A DNA stretch of 64,000 nucleotides from Marinosulfonomonas sp. (GTDB lineage Bacteria; Pseudomonadota; Alphaproteobacteria; Rhodobacterales; Rhodobacteraceae): contig JALSRG010000081.1 in NCBI GenBank assembly GCA_026984915.1, forward strand, positions 62,001-126,000. The letters are read 5' to 3'. The first letter of the stretch is position 1. Each line of letters starts with the position of its first letter. Shown one piece after another: positions 26,286-34,262 of this stretch. The notes under the pieces were generated by a model. That model saw only the letters and a program-made list of their open reading frames with translations. It searched no databases and was not told where the DNA came from. A program made the position numbers and the translations under genes.

Positions 26286-27117
26286 GTTCTGGAGCCGTTC
26301 GCTGACCTTTGGATTGGTGGCGATGTCTCTGTCAGTGACTTACGCCCATGCCCAGACTGCGGATCTTGTGTCGAAAACGGCATTTCGGGTCTGTGCGGAC
26401 CCGGCCAACAGCCCAATATCGAACAAGGATGGAACAGGATTTGAAAACAAGATTGCCCGGCTCTTTGCGGATGATCTGGGGTTGCCGCTGGAATATACCT
26501 GGTTTCCCATGGCAACCGGTTTTGTAAGGAAAACGCTGTTTGATTTTCGTTGCGACGTGATCCTGGGGTTTGCCCAGGGGCAGGGAATGGTTCTGAGTAC
26601 AAACCATTATTATACCGCGCCTTACGTCATGGTTGTGCACGCAGACAGTGATCTGGCCGGTGTGGAAACCCTGTCGGATCCCCGTCTGAAAAACCACAAG
26701 CTGGGTTTGATCGCGGGTAGCCCGCCCGCCTCGCATATGGCCAGAAACGGTTTGCTCGGACAGATCAAATCCTACCAGTTGTTCGTCGACCGGCGGTTCT
26801 ATTCGCCCAACGAAGAGATGCTGGCCGATCTGCGCAAGGGCACCATTGATGCCGCCTTCATGTGGGGCCCGATAGCCGGGCCGCTCCTGAAGGACAAGGG
26901 CGACGGCCTTGTACTCATACCATTGCTGAAGGAAACGCTCCCGCCCGCCATGACATACCGCATTACCATGGCGGTGCGTCCGGGGGATCTGGTCTGGAAG
27001 CGCAAGCTCAATTCGCTGATACGCAAGGATCAGAAGAAAATCGATGCGATCCTGACCAGCTACGGGGTGCCGCTGCTGGATGATATGGGGAAACATCTGA
27101 AAGGAGATGCGCCGTGA
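26278..27117 (+). CDS. xoxJ: quinoprotein dehydrogenase-associated periplasmic binding protein XoxJ
   Basis: 279 residues with a signal peptide (MARFWSRSLTFGLVAMSLSV, cleavage after AHA). The mature part is a type-II periplasmic binding fold (FRVCADPANSPISNKDGTGF, ENKIARLFADDLGL, LRKGTIDAAFMWGPIAG), family TIGR03871. XoxJ/MoxJ proteins associate with PQQ methanol dehydrogenase and probably help its activation; no ABC partner is adjacent. The ATG at 26278 overlaps the xoxG stop by 8 bases and has AAAGGA 9 bases upstream, better than an ATG at 26245. Confidence 0.92.
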   Translation: MARFWSRSLTFGLVAMSLSVTYAHAQTADLVSKTAFRVCADPANSPISNKDGTGFENKIARLFADDLGLPLEYTWFPMATGFVRKTLFDFRCDVILGFAQGQGMVLSTNHYYTAPYVMVVHADSDLAGVETLSDPRLKNHKLGLIAGSPPASHMARNGLLGQIKSYQLFVDRRFYSPNEEMLADLRKGTIDAAFMWGPIAGPLLKDKGDGLVLIPLLKETLPPAMTYRITMAVRPGDLVWKRKLNSLIRKDQKKIDAILTSYGVPLLDDMGKHLKGDAP

Positions 27118-27677
27118 ATATGATACGGATAGCTGCTGTTTTGCCAGTAATCTTGCTTTTGTTTGCAACCCCTGTTCTTTCCCAATCGGTTGCGGTGGAG
27201 GAGCCGGACGACTATCGGATGGAGCACTACCGCGCCCCGGTTCCGGCCACTCTGAAAGGGGCAACCGTTCTGGACGACGAAGCTGTTCATGATCTTTGGG
27301 AAAAGGGTGAAGCCGCGTTTGTAGATGTGGTTCCGCGCCCGCCCAAACCGGCAAATCTGCCGGAAGGCACGATCTGGCGGGAAAAGCCACGCCATTCCAT
27401 TCCCGGCTCGATCTGGCTGCCAAATGTGGGGTACGGCAAGATAGCCCCGCAAACCGAAGCCTATTTCAAAGCCGGGCTTGAAAAGGCCACGCAGGGTGAC
27501 AAGGACCACCCGGTTGTTCTGTTCTGTCTGGCGGATTGCTGGATGTCATGGAATGCGGCCAAACGCGCACAGGAATACGGCTACTCAAAAGTGTACTGGT
27601 ATCCGGACGGTACGGATGGCTGGACGTTCAATGACTGGCCAACGGAAGTTGTTGAAAGGGAACCTGGCGAACAGTGA
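27114..27677 (+). CDS. PQQ-dependent catabolism-associated CXXCW-family protein (rhodanese-like)
   Basis: 187 residues with a signal peptide (MNMIRIAAVLPVILLLFATP). The rhodanese-like region contains AAFVDVVPRPPKP, SIPGSIWLPNVGYG and the hallmark FCLADCWMSWNAAKRA with Cys138 and Cys142 (spacing CxxxC followed by Trp143). It belongs to TIGR03865, found beside PQQ alcohol dehydrogenases. The active-site-like loop suggests a sulfur or thiol role in the periplasm. It starts with a GTG overlapping the xoxJ stop, so xoxF-G-J and this gene form one operon. Confidence 0.9.
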   Translation: MNMIRIAAVLPVILLLFATPVLSQSVAVEEPDDYRMEHYRAPVPATLKGATVLDDEAVHDLWEKGEAAFVDVVPRPPKPANLPEGTIWREKPRHSIPGSIWLPNVGYGKIAPQTEAYFKAGLEKATQGDKDHPVVLFCLADCWMSWNAAKRAQEYGYSKVYWYPDGTDGWTFNDWPTEVVEREPGEQ

Positions 27678-27700
27678 TCTGTCAGGACAGGCCCTGGAGC

Positions 27701-28537
27701 CTATCCCTGATCGAGTGAGAATTGCCGTGTGAATTCAGCACCTTCAGTGTCTACCATATGCACTGTGATGGCCGCGGTCTCGGGCGAAAGATCAACGGCC
27801 AAAGATGGATTTTCACTGAGTGAGATGCTGCCGGTCATCGAAAAAACCGGCTGATCATTCGCTTTCAGATCAACCGTTTCTATATATCGGGCCGGCAGAA
27901 AAAGCAGTGTGATCTGATCCATTTGCAGCCCGGAATGGCTGGGGTGGTCAAAAGTGATTTCCACCCGCCGGTCTGCCGATTCTTTTGCCATGGCACTGGC
28001 GCCGGCAAGCTTTGCAAGTTTTTGGGTCGCCACGCCGCTGTCAGCAACCTGTACAGTCATTTGCCCAAGTGTTTTCAATGCAGTTACAGGGTCTGTTCCC
28101 GGAGGGGCGGCACAAGCGCCAAGGCCAGAGGTTTTTGATGCACCCTCACGGACCAGAATGCGCCCATCAGCCGTTTCTACAGCAAGATGAATGCCGCTTG
28201 GCCCGTTCAGGCGCATGCTGGCATCGAATGCAAAGTGATTTGTGGCCTGTTTCATGTCGAACACTGCCGAAACCGGCATCGGGTTTTCATCAATGACCAG
28301 ATAGACTTTGCGAATGATCACGTCTTCAGGGAGTTCAATCCGCCCACCCAGCATGACGCGCGTGTCATCCGTGGCCCGATAGGGCGCGTGCAATTCAAGG
28401 CCGTCAGCCTGCATTTCAATGCTACGGCCCTCAAAAAGCATACTGCTGATATCATCCCATGCCTCTCCGGCGAGGGCAGGGCCTGACGGAAAGGCCAGCA
28501 GTGCCGCAAAACAGGTGGAGAGTGAAGTCATCCGCAT
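27701..28537 (-). CDS. quinoprotein dehydrogenase-associated SoxYZ-like carrier (second copy)
   Basis: 278 residues with a signal peptide (MRMTSLSTCFAALLAFPSGP, cleavage after ALA). The N-terminal SoxY-like domain leads to LGACAAPPG with Cys142, and the SoxZ-like domain follows (VEITFDHPSHSGLQMDQITL ... YIETVDLKANDQPVFSMTG ... VHMVDTEGAEF). As in the copy at 17871-18731, the mature protein has only one cysteine, at the same place. The two copies share the MLVIDEN/YLVIDENP segment but are otherwise clearly diverged. It is last in an operon with a propeller, an SRPBCC and a DUF3280 protein. GGAG precedes the ATG. Confidence 0.86.
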   Translation of the reverse strand: MRMTSLSTCFAALLAFPSGPALAGEAWDDISSMLFEGRSIEMQADGLELHAPYRATDDTRVMLGGRIELPEDVIIRKVYLVIDENPMPVSAVFDMKQATNHFAFDASMRLNGPSGIHLAVETADGRILVREGASKTSGLGACAAPPGTDPVTALKTLGQMTVQVADSGVATQKLAKLAGASAMAKESADRRVEITFDHPSHSGLQMDQITLLFLPARYIETVDLKANDQPVFSMTGSISLSENPSLAVDLSPETAAITVHMVDTEGAEFTRQFSLDQG

Positions 28538-28622
28538 GAAATACTCCTCTGGAAACTCGGATTTCGGGCAGTTTAATAAGTGAAAAAGCCTGTGTCACTG
28601 CACTTATGGTCGTAGATCCAAG

Positions 28623-29588
28623 TCATTGATCTGGCTTGGGAATGCTTAAAATGAATTTGCCAAACGCCCTGGGGCCGTCGCCGACATCTATCTCGTCAAC
28701 GACCTTCAGACTGGCCGCATCGATGACCGTCAGGGCGTTGGAGAACCAGTTGCTGACAATAACGCTTTTGCCATCGGACGTCGTATCAATCCCTTCCGGG
28801 TATTCGCCAACGTCAATTTTTGCGAGAGGTTCGAGAGTCTTCAGGTCAAACGCAGTTACGGAGTCGTCGTACTGATTGGTGACAAAGCCGCGTTCGGGTG
28901 TAAGGGCAATGACATAGGGCCGTTTCCCGGTGGGGATGCTCGCGATCACGCATTGGCAGGGAATACCGATCACCGTTACGCTGTCGGACTGGACATCGGC
29001 CGTGTAGGCGCGCGCGCCGGCTGAATCTATGGTAATGCCAAAGGGCGCCTTGCCTGTGGGCACTGTTGCGATCAGTTTGCCGGTTGATGTGCTGATGATC
29101 GAAACCTGATCGGATTCCCTGTCTGCCGTTAGAACCATTTCACCGTCCGGGGTAACGGCGACGCCAGAGGGTGATTTCCCGGTATGAAAACGCCGGGTGA
29201 TACGGCCTTTTGCCGGATCTATTTCAAAAAGCTGCGTGCCGTACCAGTCGGCAACATAGACCGGGGCGCCGCTTGGGTGCACGGCAACCCCCAGCGGACC
29301 GCCTTCAAGCTTTATTCGGGCGGTGATTGCCAGAGGGTCAGTGCCGATGACTGTCAGCAACTGCCCCTCGGGACTGGTGACAAAGACCTTGGCAGAATCT
29401 GGTGTGGTTGCAACCCCGGCGGGCTTGCCGCCGATCTGTATGGTTTTCAGAATGGCGCCGGATGCAATGTCCACCACAGAAAGATTATCGCCCGTCTGAT
29501 TGGTGACGAAAGCGATATCCTTGGCGGCTGCGGTGGACAGTTGCGTGGCAAAGGCAAACAGCACGGCCGCAATGGCCCGGCTTTTCAT
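28623..29588 (-). CDS. secreted YVTN-type beta-propeller protein
   Basis: 321 residues with a signal peptide (MKSRAIAAVLFAFATQLSTA). Seven YVTN/NHL-like repeats are seen, for example IAFVTNQTGDNLSVVDIASG, GVAVTPDGEMVLTADRESDQ and VIVSNWFSNALTVIDAASLK, giving a seven-bladed propeller. A Cys-Gln-Cys pair (VIGIPCQCVIASI) sits in one blade, unusual for the repeat and a possible redox or metal site. The start overlaps the SRPBCC stop (ATGA). The role in the island is unknown. Confidence 0.86.
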   Translation of the reverse strand: MKSRAIAAVLFAFATQLSTAAAKDIAFVTNQTGDNLSVVDIASGAILKTIQIGGKPAGVATTPDSAKVFVTSPEGQLLTVIGTDPLAITARIKLEGGPLGVAVHPSGAPVYVADWYGTQLFEIDPAKGRITRRFHTGKSPSGVAVTPDGEMVLTADRESDQVSIISTSTGKLIATVPTGKAPFGITIDSAGARAYTADVQSDSVTVIGIPCQCVIASIPTGKRPYVIALTPERGFVTNQYDDSVTAFDLKTLEPLAKIDVGEYPEGIDTTSDGKSVIVSNWFSNALTVIDAASLKVVDEIDVGDGPRAFGKFILSIPKPDQ

Positions 29589-30127
29589 TCAGCGGCCCCA
29601 AAACGCTCGACCAGCGCATCCAATCCCGCCTTGTATACCCCCGTGACGGCCTTGACAGCGGCTTCGTCGTTCAACTCTTCGGGGGGATCATTCAGCGGAT
29701 AGCCGCGATAAAAGGCGCCTCGCCATTCGATAAGCGAGCCGCCATTGTCCAGGGGTTTTACAGTCAAATGCGATGAGTAATTGGTCACCGGCAGCACTTT
29801 CACATCAACTTCCTGAATCCGGTAGGAATAGCTCATTTTTTCCGGGTTATACTTGTACAGAATTTCTGAAATCGTGGGCCCGTCTTCCTTGGCCAGGGTC
29901 AGAAGGCGTGTCGCGTCAACCTCGTTGCCGCCTTCCCCTTCGGTTTTATAAACAACCGGATGCCAGCTCATATCCTGAAAATTGCCGATCACGGCCCAGA
30001 CTTCTTCCGGCGGGGCTTTGACCTTGGCCGTGACAGTGATTTTCTGCCGGGTTGGTCCGTGGGCGGAAACGGGCAAGGCCATGAGCATGATGGCAAGGGC
30101 TGCCCAGACTATCTTGAGTGATTTCAT
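29585..30127 (-). CDS. secreted SRPBCC-family protein
   Basis: 180 residues with a signal peptide (MKSLKIVWAALAIMLMALPV, cleavage after SAH). The mature part matches the START/Bet v1-like PYR1-type pattern: KAPPEEVWAVIGNFQDMSWH, SYSYRIQEVDVKVLPVTNYS and LIEWRGAFYRGYPLND. SRPBCC folds bind hydrophobic ligands in a deep cavity. An export signal is unusual for this fold and hints at carrying a small molecule in the periplasm. AAGGAGAAA precedes the ATG at 30127. The stop overlaps the propeller start. Confidence 0.85.
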   Translation of the reverse strand: MKSLKIVWAALAIMLMALPVSAHGPTRQKITVTAKVKAPPEEVWAVIGNFQDMSWHPVVYKTEGEGGNEVDATRLLTLAKEDGPTISEILYKYNPEKMSYSYRIQEVDVKVLPVTNYSSHLTVKPLDNGGSLIEWRGAFYRGYPLNDPPEELNDEAAVKAVTGVYKAGLDALVERFGAAE

Positions 30128-30147
30128 GTGTTTCTCCTTTTTTGTGT

Positions 30148-30681
30148 TCAGGACGAATTGCATCCTGCCTGATTGTCCAGAATGTGATGGTCAAAAATGA
30201 AAGCAATGCCGCGTTTCCATGCAAGGTCTGTATTGCCGCGAATATCGACAGACAGCCCCTTGGGTTGCATGCCCGTTTCAACATCCCTGATCTGAATGTT
30301 CACGGACTGGATCAGGTTGGAGACCTTGGTTACCTCGCTCACAACCACATATTTGACGCCCAGTTGGCGGCCGAATTTGAAATCGCAGCCATTACATCGT
30401 GCCGGGTTGAATACCTTGGCCAATGCTTCGGCAATGGGGGCGTTTGACACGACATCAAAGCCGGCTTCCTGCAAGCGGCGAATGATGTAGTTTTCACTCA
30501 GCAGTATGCGTCTGACCTCGTCCTTGCGGATGCCGTTATATGCTCCTTCGGTGCTCAGATCGGTAAAATGAATGCCCAAAAAGGCGGTTTTGGCATTGCA
30601 GTCAAGCGTGTGTTCTGCGGCTGTTGCAGGGAACGAAGTTAGCGCAATGATAGCCGTTAGGAGAAGATTCACTGTACGCAT
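30148..30681 (-). CDS. secreted DUF3280/DUF2380-like protein
   Basis: 177 residues with a signal peptide (MRTVNLLLTAIIALTSFPATA). The mature part begins with a Cys (LDCNAKT), has a CNGC-type pair (ARCNGCDFKFGRQLGVKYVV) and segments KTAFLGIHFTDLSTEG and VNIQIRDVETGMQ seen in DUF3280/DUF2380-like secreted proteins. The function is unknown. It is first in the minus-strand operon and divergent from the substrate-binding gene at 30827. Confidence 0.75.
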   Translation of the reverse strand: MRTVNLLLTAIIALTSFPATAAEHTLDCNAKTAFLGIHFTDLSTEGAYNGIRKDEVRRILLSENYIIRRLQEAGFDVVSNAPIAEALAKVFNPARCNGCDFKFGRQLGVKYVVVSEVTKVSNLIQSVNIQIRDVETGMQPKGLSVDIRGNTDLAWKRGIAFIFDHHILDNQAGCNSS

Positions 30682-30826
30682 GGGCTTATGCTTGCTTACG
30701 CATGAAAGGCAGGCAACAGGACCAAAGTATAGGGGGTATACCATTGCGTGGTTGGCGCTGGTAGGTCTAGTCTTTGGCGAACGGGAATGGTCTGGAAAAC
30801 AGCAGAATTCTCCCGACGGAGGTTTA

Positions 30827-32038
30827 ATGAATCAATACAGACAGGCCTTGATTTTACCCGCCATTTTGGCTGGACTCTGGGCGTTGATACTATTGCCAAT
30901 GGCACAGGCGGAAGAACTGCCGACAGTTTTTGCGGCGGTTATCCGTGTTGACAATCCGAACCGGCCGCAACCGATTTCGCGGTTGGATCTAGCGCCTGAT
31001 GACCTGGGGTTTGCCGGGGGGGATCTTGCAACATCCGACAACCTTACGACAGGCCGGTTTCTGGGGCAGGATTACAAGACATTGAACATTGCCGCAACGC
31101 CGGAGACCGCGCAACAGGCGCTGGAACAGGCCCTGGCTGCCGGTGTGAAATTCATTGTGGTGCTGGCGTCTGCTGACATCGTGCTGGAGCTGGCAAACGC
31201 TGCGGGTGAGCGGGCACTGGTGATGAATGCACAGGCGCCCGATGACAGCCTTCGCAATGACAACTGCCGGGCCAATCTGGTGCACATTGCCCCGAGCCGG
31301 GCGATGCTGAGCGACGCGCTTGCCCAGTTTCTGATGTGGAAAAAGTGGAACCGCTGGTTTCTGGTTGAGGGATCGCACCCCGAAGACAAGGCCTTGGGGG
31401 ATGCCTATCGCCGGGCTGCGCACAAGTTCGGCGCGAAAATCGTGGACGAACGTGTTTTTACCGACACTGGCGGCGCCCGGCGCACCGATACCGGTTATGT
31501 TCAGGTACAGCGACAGATGCCGGTTTTCACCCAGAGAGCCGGGAAATACGATATATTGATTGCCGCAGATGAAGCCGGGGTTTTTGCCGCCTATTTGCCG
31601 TACCAGACCTGGGACGCCCGCCCGGTTGCCGGGTCGGCAGGGCTGCGGCCCACCACCTGGGATCCGTCGCTTGAGGCCTGGGGAGCAACACAGTTTCAGC
31701 GCCGGTTTGAAAAACTGAGCGGCAGATACATGCGTGTTGAGGATTATCAGGTGTGGCTGGCGTTGCGGGTTCTGAGCGAGGCCGCAACCCGCACCCAATC
31801 CGTTGATCACCAGGAATTGCTGAAATACATGCTGAGCCCGGATTTTGAGCTGGCGGCCTTCAAGGGCGAGAAAGTCAGCTTTCGGCCCTGGAATGGTCAG
31901 TTGCGGCAACCGATTTTACTGACGAACGGGCATATCATGGTGTCTGTGTCTCCTCAGGATGAATATCTGCATCGGCTGACACAACTGGACACTCTCGGAA
32001 TTGACGAGCCGGAAAGCACCTGTACTGGCTTCAGATAG
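30827..32038 (+). CDS. periplasmic binding protein, PQQ-dependent alcohol dehydrogenase system
   Basis: 403 residues; signal peptide in MNQYRQALILPAILAGLWAL ... PMAQAEE. The mature part has the type-I (LivJ-like) binding fold: VKFIVVLASADIVLELANAAG, FLMWKKWNRWFLVEGSHPED, IDERVF-like segments and MLSPDFELAAFKGEKVSFRP. It matches TIGR03863. It is encoded with an ABC ATPase and ABC-2 permease, which is odd because that permease class normally exports. Start ATG 30827 has GGAGG 5 bases upstream; an upstream in-frame ATG would overlap the DUF3280 gene. Confidence 0.87.
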   Translation: MNQYRQALILPAILAGLWALILLPMAQAEELPTVFAAVIRVDNPNRPQPISRLDLAPDDLGFAGGDLATSDNLTTGRFLGQDYKTLNIAATPETAQQALEQALAAGVKFIVVLASADIVLELANAAGERALVMNAQAPDDSLRNDNCRANLVHIAPSRAMLSDALAQFLMWKKWNRWFLVEGSHPEDKALGDAYRRAAHKFGAKIVDERVFTDTGGARRTDTGYVQVQRQMPVFTQRAGKYDILIAADEAGVFAAYLPYQTWDARPVAGSAGLRPTTWDPSLEAWGATQFQRRFEKLSGRYMRVEDYQVWLALRVLSEAATRTQSVDHQELLKYMLSPDFELAAFKGEKVSFRPWNGQLRQPILLTNGHIMVSVSPQDEYLHRLTQLDTLGIDEPESTCTGFR

Positions 32039-32057
32039 CAACAAAAGGATGAAAAAG

Positions 32058-33053
32058 ATGGTCAAACGGTTATTCAGTTTCAGTGTCATGGCAACCTGCG
32101 GCATGCTGGCCGCGGGTTCGGCGGCCGTTGCCAACGTGATTTACGTGACCAACGAGAAAGACAATACGGTCACTGTTTTAGACAGCGAGTCGCTTGAGGT
32201 AACAGCAACCATTGACGTCGGCCAACGTCCGCGCGGGATAACGCTCAGCCCGGATGGAAAGGAATTGTATGTTGCGACATCAGATGATGATGTTGTCCGG
32301 GTCTTTGACACGCAAACCCTGAAACAGAAACATCTGCTACCGTCTGGCCCGGACCCGGAACTGTTTGATCTGGCTCCGTCGGGCAACCCGCTCTATATCG
32401 CGAACGAAGACGATAACCTTGTCACGGTGGTTGATGTGGACAGCCAGCAGGTTCTGGCGGAAATCCCTGTTGGGGTCGAGCCGGAAGGCGTGGCCGTCAG
32501 CCCGGATGGCAAGGTTGTGATCAACACCTCGGAGACCACCAATATGGCGCATTTCATCAATGCGCAGACCTATGAAATCTTTGCAAATGTTCTGGTGGAC
32601 CAGCGGCCGCGCTGGGCGGAATTCACCGATGACGGAACGCTGCTCTATGTCAGTTCGGAAATCGGGGGCACGGTCAGTGTCATAGATACGAACAGTGCCA
32701 AGGTGATCCACAAGATCACCTTTGACATTCCAAATCTGCCGCCCGAGTCGATTCAACCAGTCGGAATCAAGATTACGCATGATGGCGGTACGGTTTTTGT
32801 GGCGCTTGGTCCGGCAAACCGGATTGCGGTCATTGACGGCAAGACGTTTGAAGTTCGCAAGTATCTGCTGGTTGGCCAGCGGCCGTGGCACATGGCCTTT
32901 TTGCCAGGCCAGAAAATTCTTTACACAGCTAACGGGAACTCGAACGATGTTTCGGTTATTGATGTCGATCGCCTGAAGGTCACAAAGTCCATACAGGTCG
33001 GGCGTCAGCCTTGGGGTATTGTGGTTTCACCTGAACAGGGAGAAGAAAAATGA
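32058..33053 (+). CDS. PQQ-dependent catabolism-associated beta-propeller protein
   Basis: 331 residues with a signal peptide (MVKRLFSFSVMATCGMLAAG, cleavage after AVA). YVTN-type repeats (VIYVTNEKDNTVTVLDSESL, GVAVSPDGKVVINTSETTNM, TANGNSNDVSVIDVDRLKVT) form a seven-bladed propeller, family TIGR03866. I prefer the ATG at 32058 because AAGGA lies 8 bases upstream; an ATG at 32049 adds MKK and would overlap its own ribosome site. It is one of two propellers in the island. The stop overlaps the next start by 4 bases. Confidence 0.87.
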   Translation: MVKRLFSFSVMATCGMLAAGSAAVANVIYVTNEKDNTVTVLDSESLEVTATIDVGQRPRGITLSPDGKELYVATSDDDVVRVFDTQTLKQKHLLPSGPDPELFDLAPSGNPLYIANEDDNLVTVVDVDSQQVLAEIPVGVEPEGVAVSPDGKVVINTSETTNMAHFINAQTYEIFANVLVDQRPRWAEFTDDGTLLYVSSEIGGTVSVIDTNSAKVIHKITFDIPNLPPESIQPVGIKITHDGGTVFVALGPANRIAVIDGKTFEVRKYLLVGQRPWHMAFLPGQKILYTANGNSNDVSVIDVDRLKVTKSIQVGRQPWGIVVSPEQGEEK

Positions 33054-33490
33054 AAAAGCTGACGCTTTTGGTGGTGGCCATTCTTATGGCGGTACCTGCC
33101 GGCGCGCGCGATCTTGGGCTGGGACCGGCCGGGTTGCTGGCCGGAAGCAACAAGGAAGAGCTTGAACCTCTCATGCTTGGTTCTGGCAAGCCCGTTGCAA
33201 CCACGGATTATGTTCTGACGTCGGGCACGTATTATGAACTGACAATTGAGGCGGACGGAACGGAAACTCTGGCCTTGACAGGCGGTGATTTTTTTCGTGC
33301 CGTTTGGGTGGATACGATTGAAACGGAAAGCGGAACGATCTGGCCGGTTGGCATGAACGGGATCGAGATGGGGGACGAGGGCGAAATGACATTGTCTTTC
33401 ATTGCAATTGTCCCCGGGCGATATACGCTTTCAATTCCCGGATCGCGTGGTGAAACACAACGGGCCGTGTTCAATATAATTGGCCAGTAG
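33050..33490 (+). CDS. small secreted protein of unknown function, PQQ-system associated
   Basis: 146 residues with a signal peptide (MKKLTLLVVAILMAVPAGA). The mature part is beta-rich (YVLTSGTYYELTIEADGTET, MTLSFIAIVPGRYTLSIPGS) with the flavour of a cupredoxin-like sandwich, but I see no Cys or complete copper ligand set. It lies between the propeller and the ABC ATPase, overlapping both neighbours (4 bases upstream, 11 downstream). I do not recognise the family. Confidence 0.75.
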   Translation: MKKLTLLVVAILMAVPAGARDLGLGPAGLLAGSNKEELEPLMLGSGKPVATTDYVLTSGTYYELTIEADGTETLALTGGDFFRAVWVDTIETESGTIWPVGMNGIEMGDEGEMTLSFIAIVPGRYTLSIPGSRGETQRAVFNIIGQ

Positions 33491-34262
33491 CTGGGCTGAA
33501 AGGGCAATTGAAATCGACAAAGTAGCTGACAAAAAGGCGCTGGAAGTAGACCATGTCAGCCATTCCTTCGGGCGTCTGGTTGCACTGGACGATGTATCAC
33601 TGTCGGTGGACCAGGGGCGGTTTCTTGCGCTGCTGGGGGTAAACGGCGCAGGCAAGACGACACTGTTTTCACTGATTACAAGGCTTTATGATAACGTAAC
33701 CGGTGCCATTCGTGTGGATGGGTATGATGTCCGGCGCCAGCCCGAGCCCGCCCTGGCCCGGCTTGGAGTCCTGTTTCAGTCGATCGCCCTTGATCGTGAT
33801 CTTACCGTTCGGCAGAACTTGGCATACCACGCCGCATTGCATGGGTTGCCGCGCTCTCTGGCGCGCAAAACTGCGGAGATCATGATTGAACAGGTCGGGC
33901 TGACAGGGAAAATGGACAGTCGTGTTTCAACCTTGTCCGGCGGTCAGATGCGGCGGGCAGACATCGCGCGGGCATTGCTGCATCGTCCGCGACTGTTGTT
34001 GCTGGACGAACCGACCGTCGGTCTTGATGTCCAGTCCCGGCTTGAGGTGAATGCCCTGTTGCGGGAACTCGCTGGCAGGGAAGGTGTGGCCGTGGTCTGG
34101 GCCACCCATTTGCTGGATGAGGTGCAACCCGGTGACCAGGTGGCCATTCTTCATCATGGCCGGATTCGGCGCAGCGGTGTGGCCGCTGACATTGCAGGTG
34201 AGGCCAGCCTGGAGGATGCGTTCCTGAAACTGACCAGCAGCACGCCGGAGCCTGCAACATGA
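33480..34262 (+). CDS. ABC transporter ATP-binding protein, PQQ-dependent alcohol dehydrogenase system
   Basis: 260 residues. Walker A is GVNGAGKTTLFS, Q-loop LGVLFQSIALDRDL, signature LSGGQMRRADIARA, Walker B LLLLDEPTVGLD and switch His in WATHLLDEV. These are features of the NodI/CcmA/DrrA-type ATPases that pair with ABC-2 exporters, and the sequence fits TIGR03864. The start is unclear: TTG at 33480 is the only standard candidate and overlaps the preceding gene by 11 bases; an ATT preceded by AAAGGG at about 33507 is an alternative. The stop overlaps the permease start by 4 bases. Confidence 0.9.
   Translation: MASSWAERAIEIDKVADKKALEVDHVSHSFGRLVALDDVSLSVDQGRFLALLGVNGAGKTTLFSLITRLYDNVTGAIRVDGYDVRRQPEPALARLGVLFQSIALDRDLTVRQNLAYHAALHGLPRSLARKTAEIMIEQVGLTGKMDSRVSTLSGGQMRRADIARALLHRPRLLLLDEPTVGLDVQSRLEVNALLRELAGREGVAVVWATHLLDEVQPGDQVAILHHGRIRRSGVAADIAGEASLEDAFLKLTSSTPEPAT

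Noticed and set aside
26278-27117. XoxJ as the binding protein of a true ABC importer
   Set aside because: No permease or ATPase is adjacent, and the family is known to accompany methanol dehydrogenase instead.
30989-31909. 306-codon minus-strand frame inside the binding-protein gene
   Set aside because: It is antisense to a gene with signal peptide and family motifs, without a start context.
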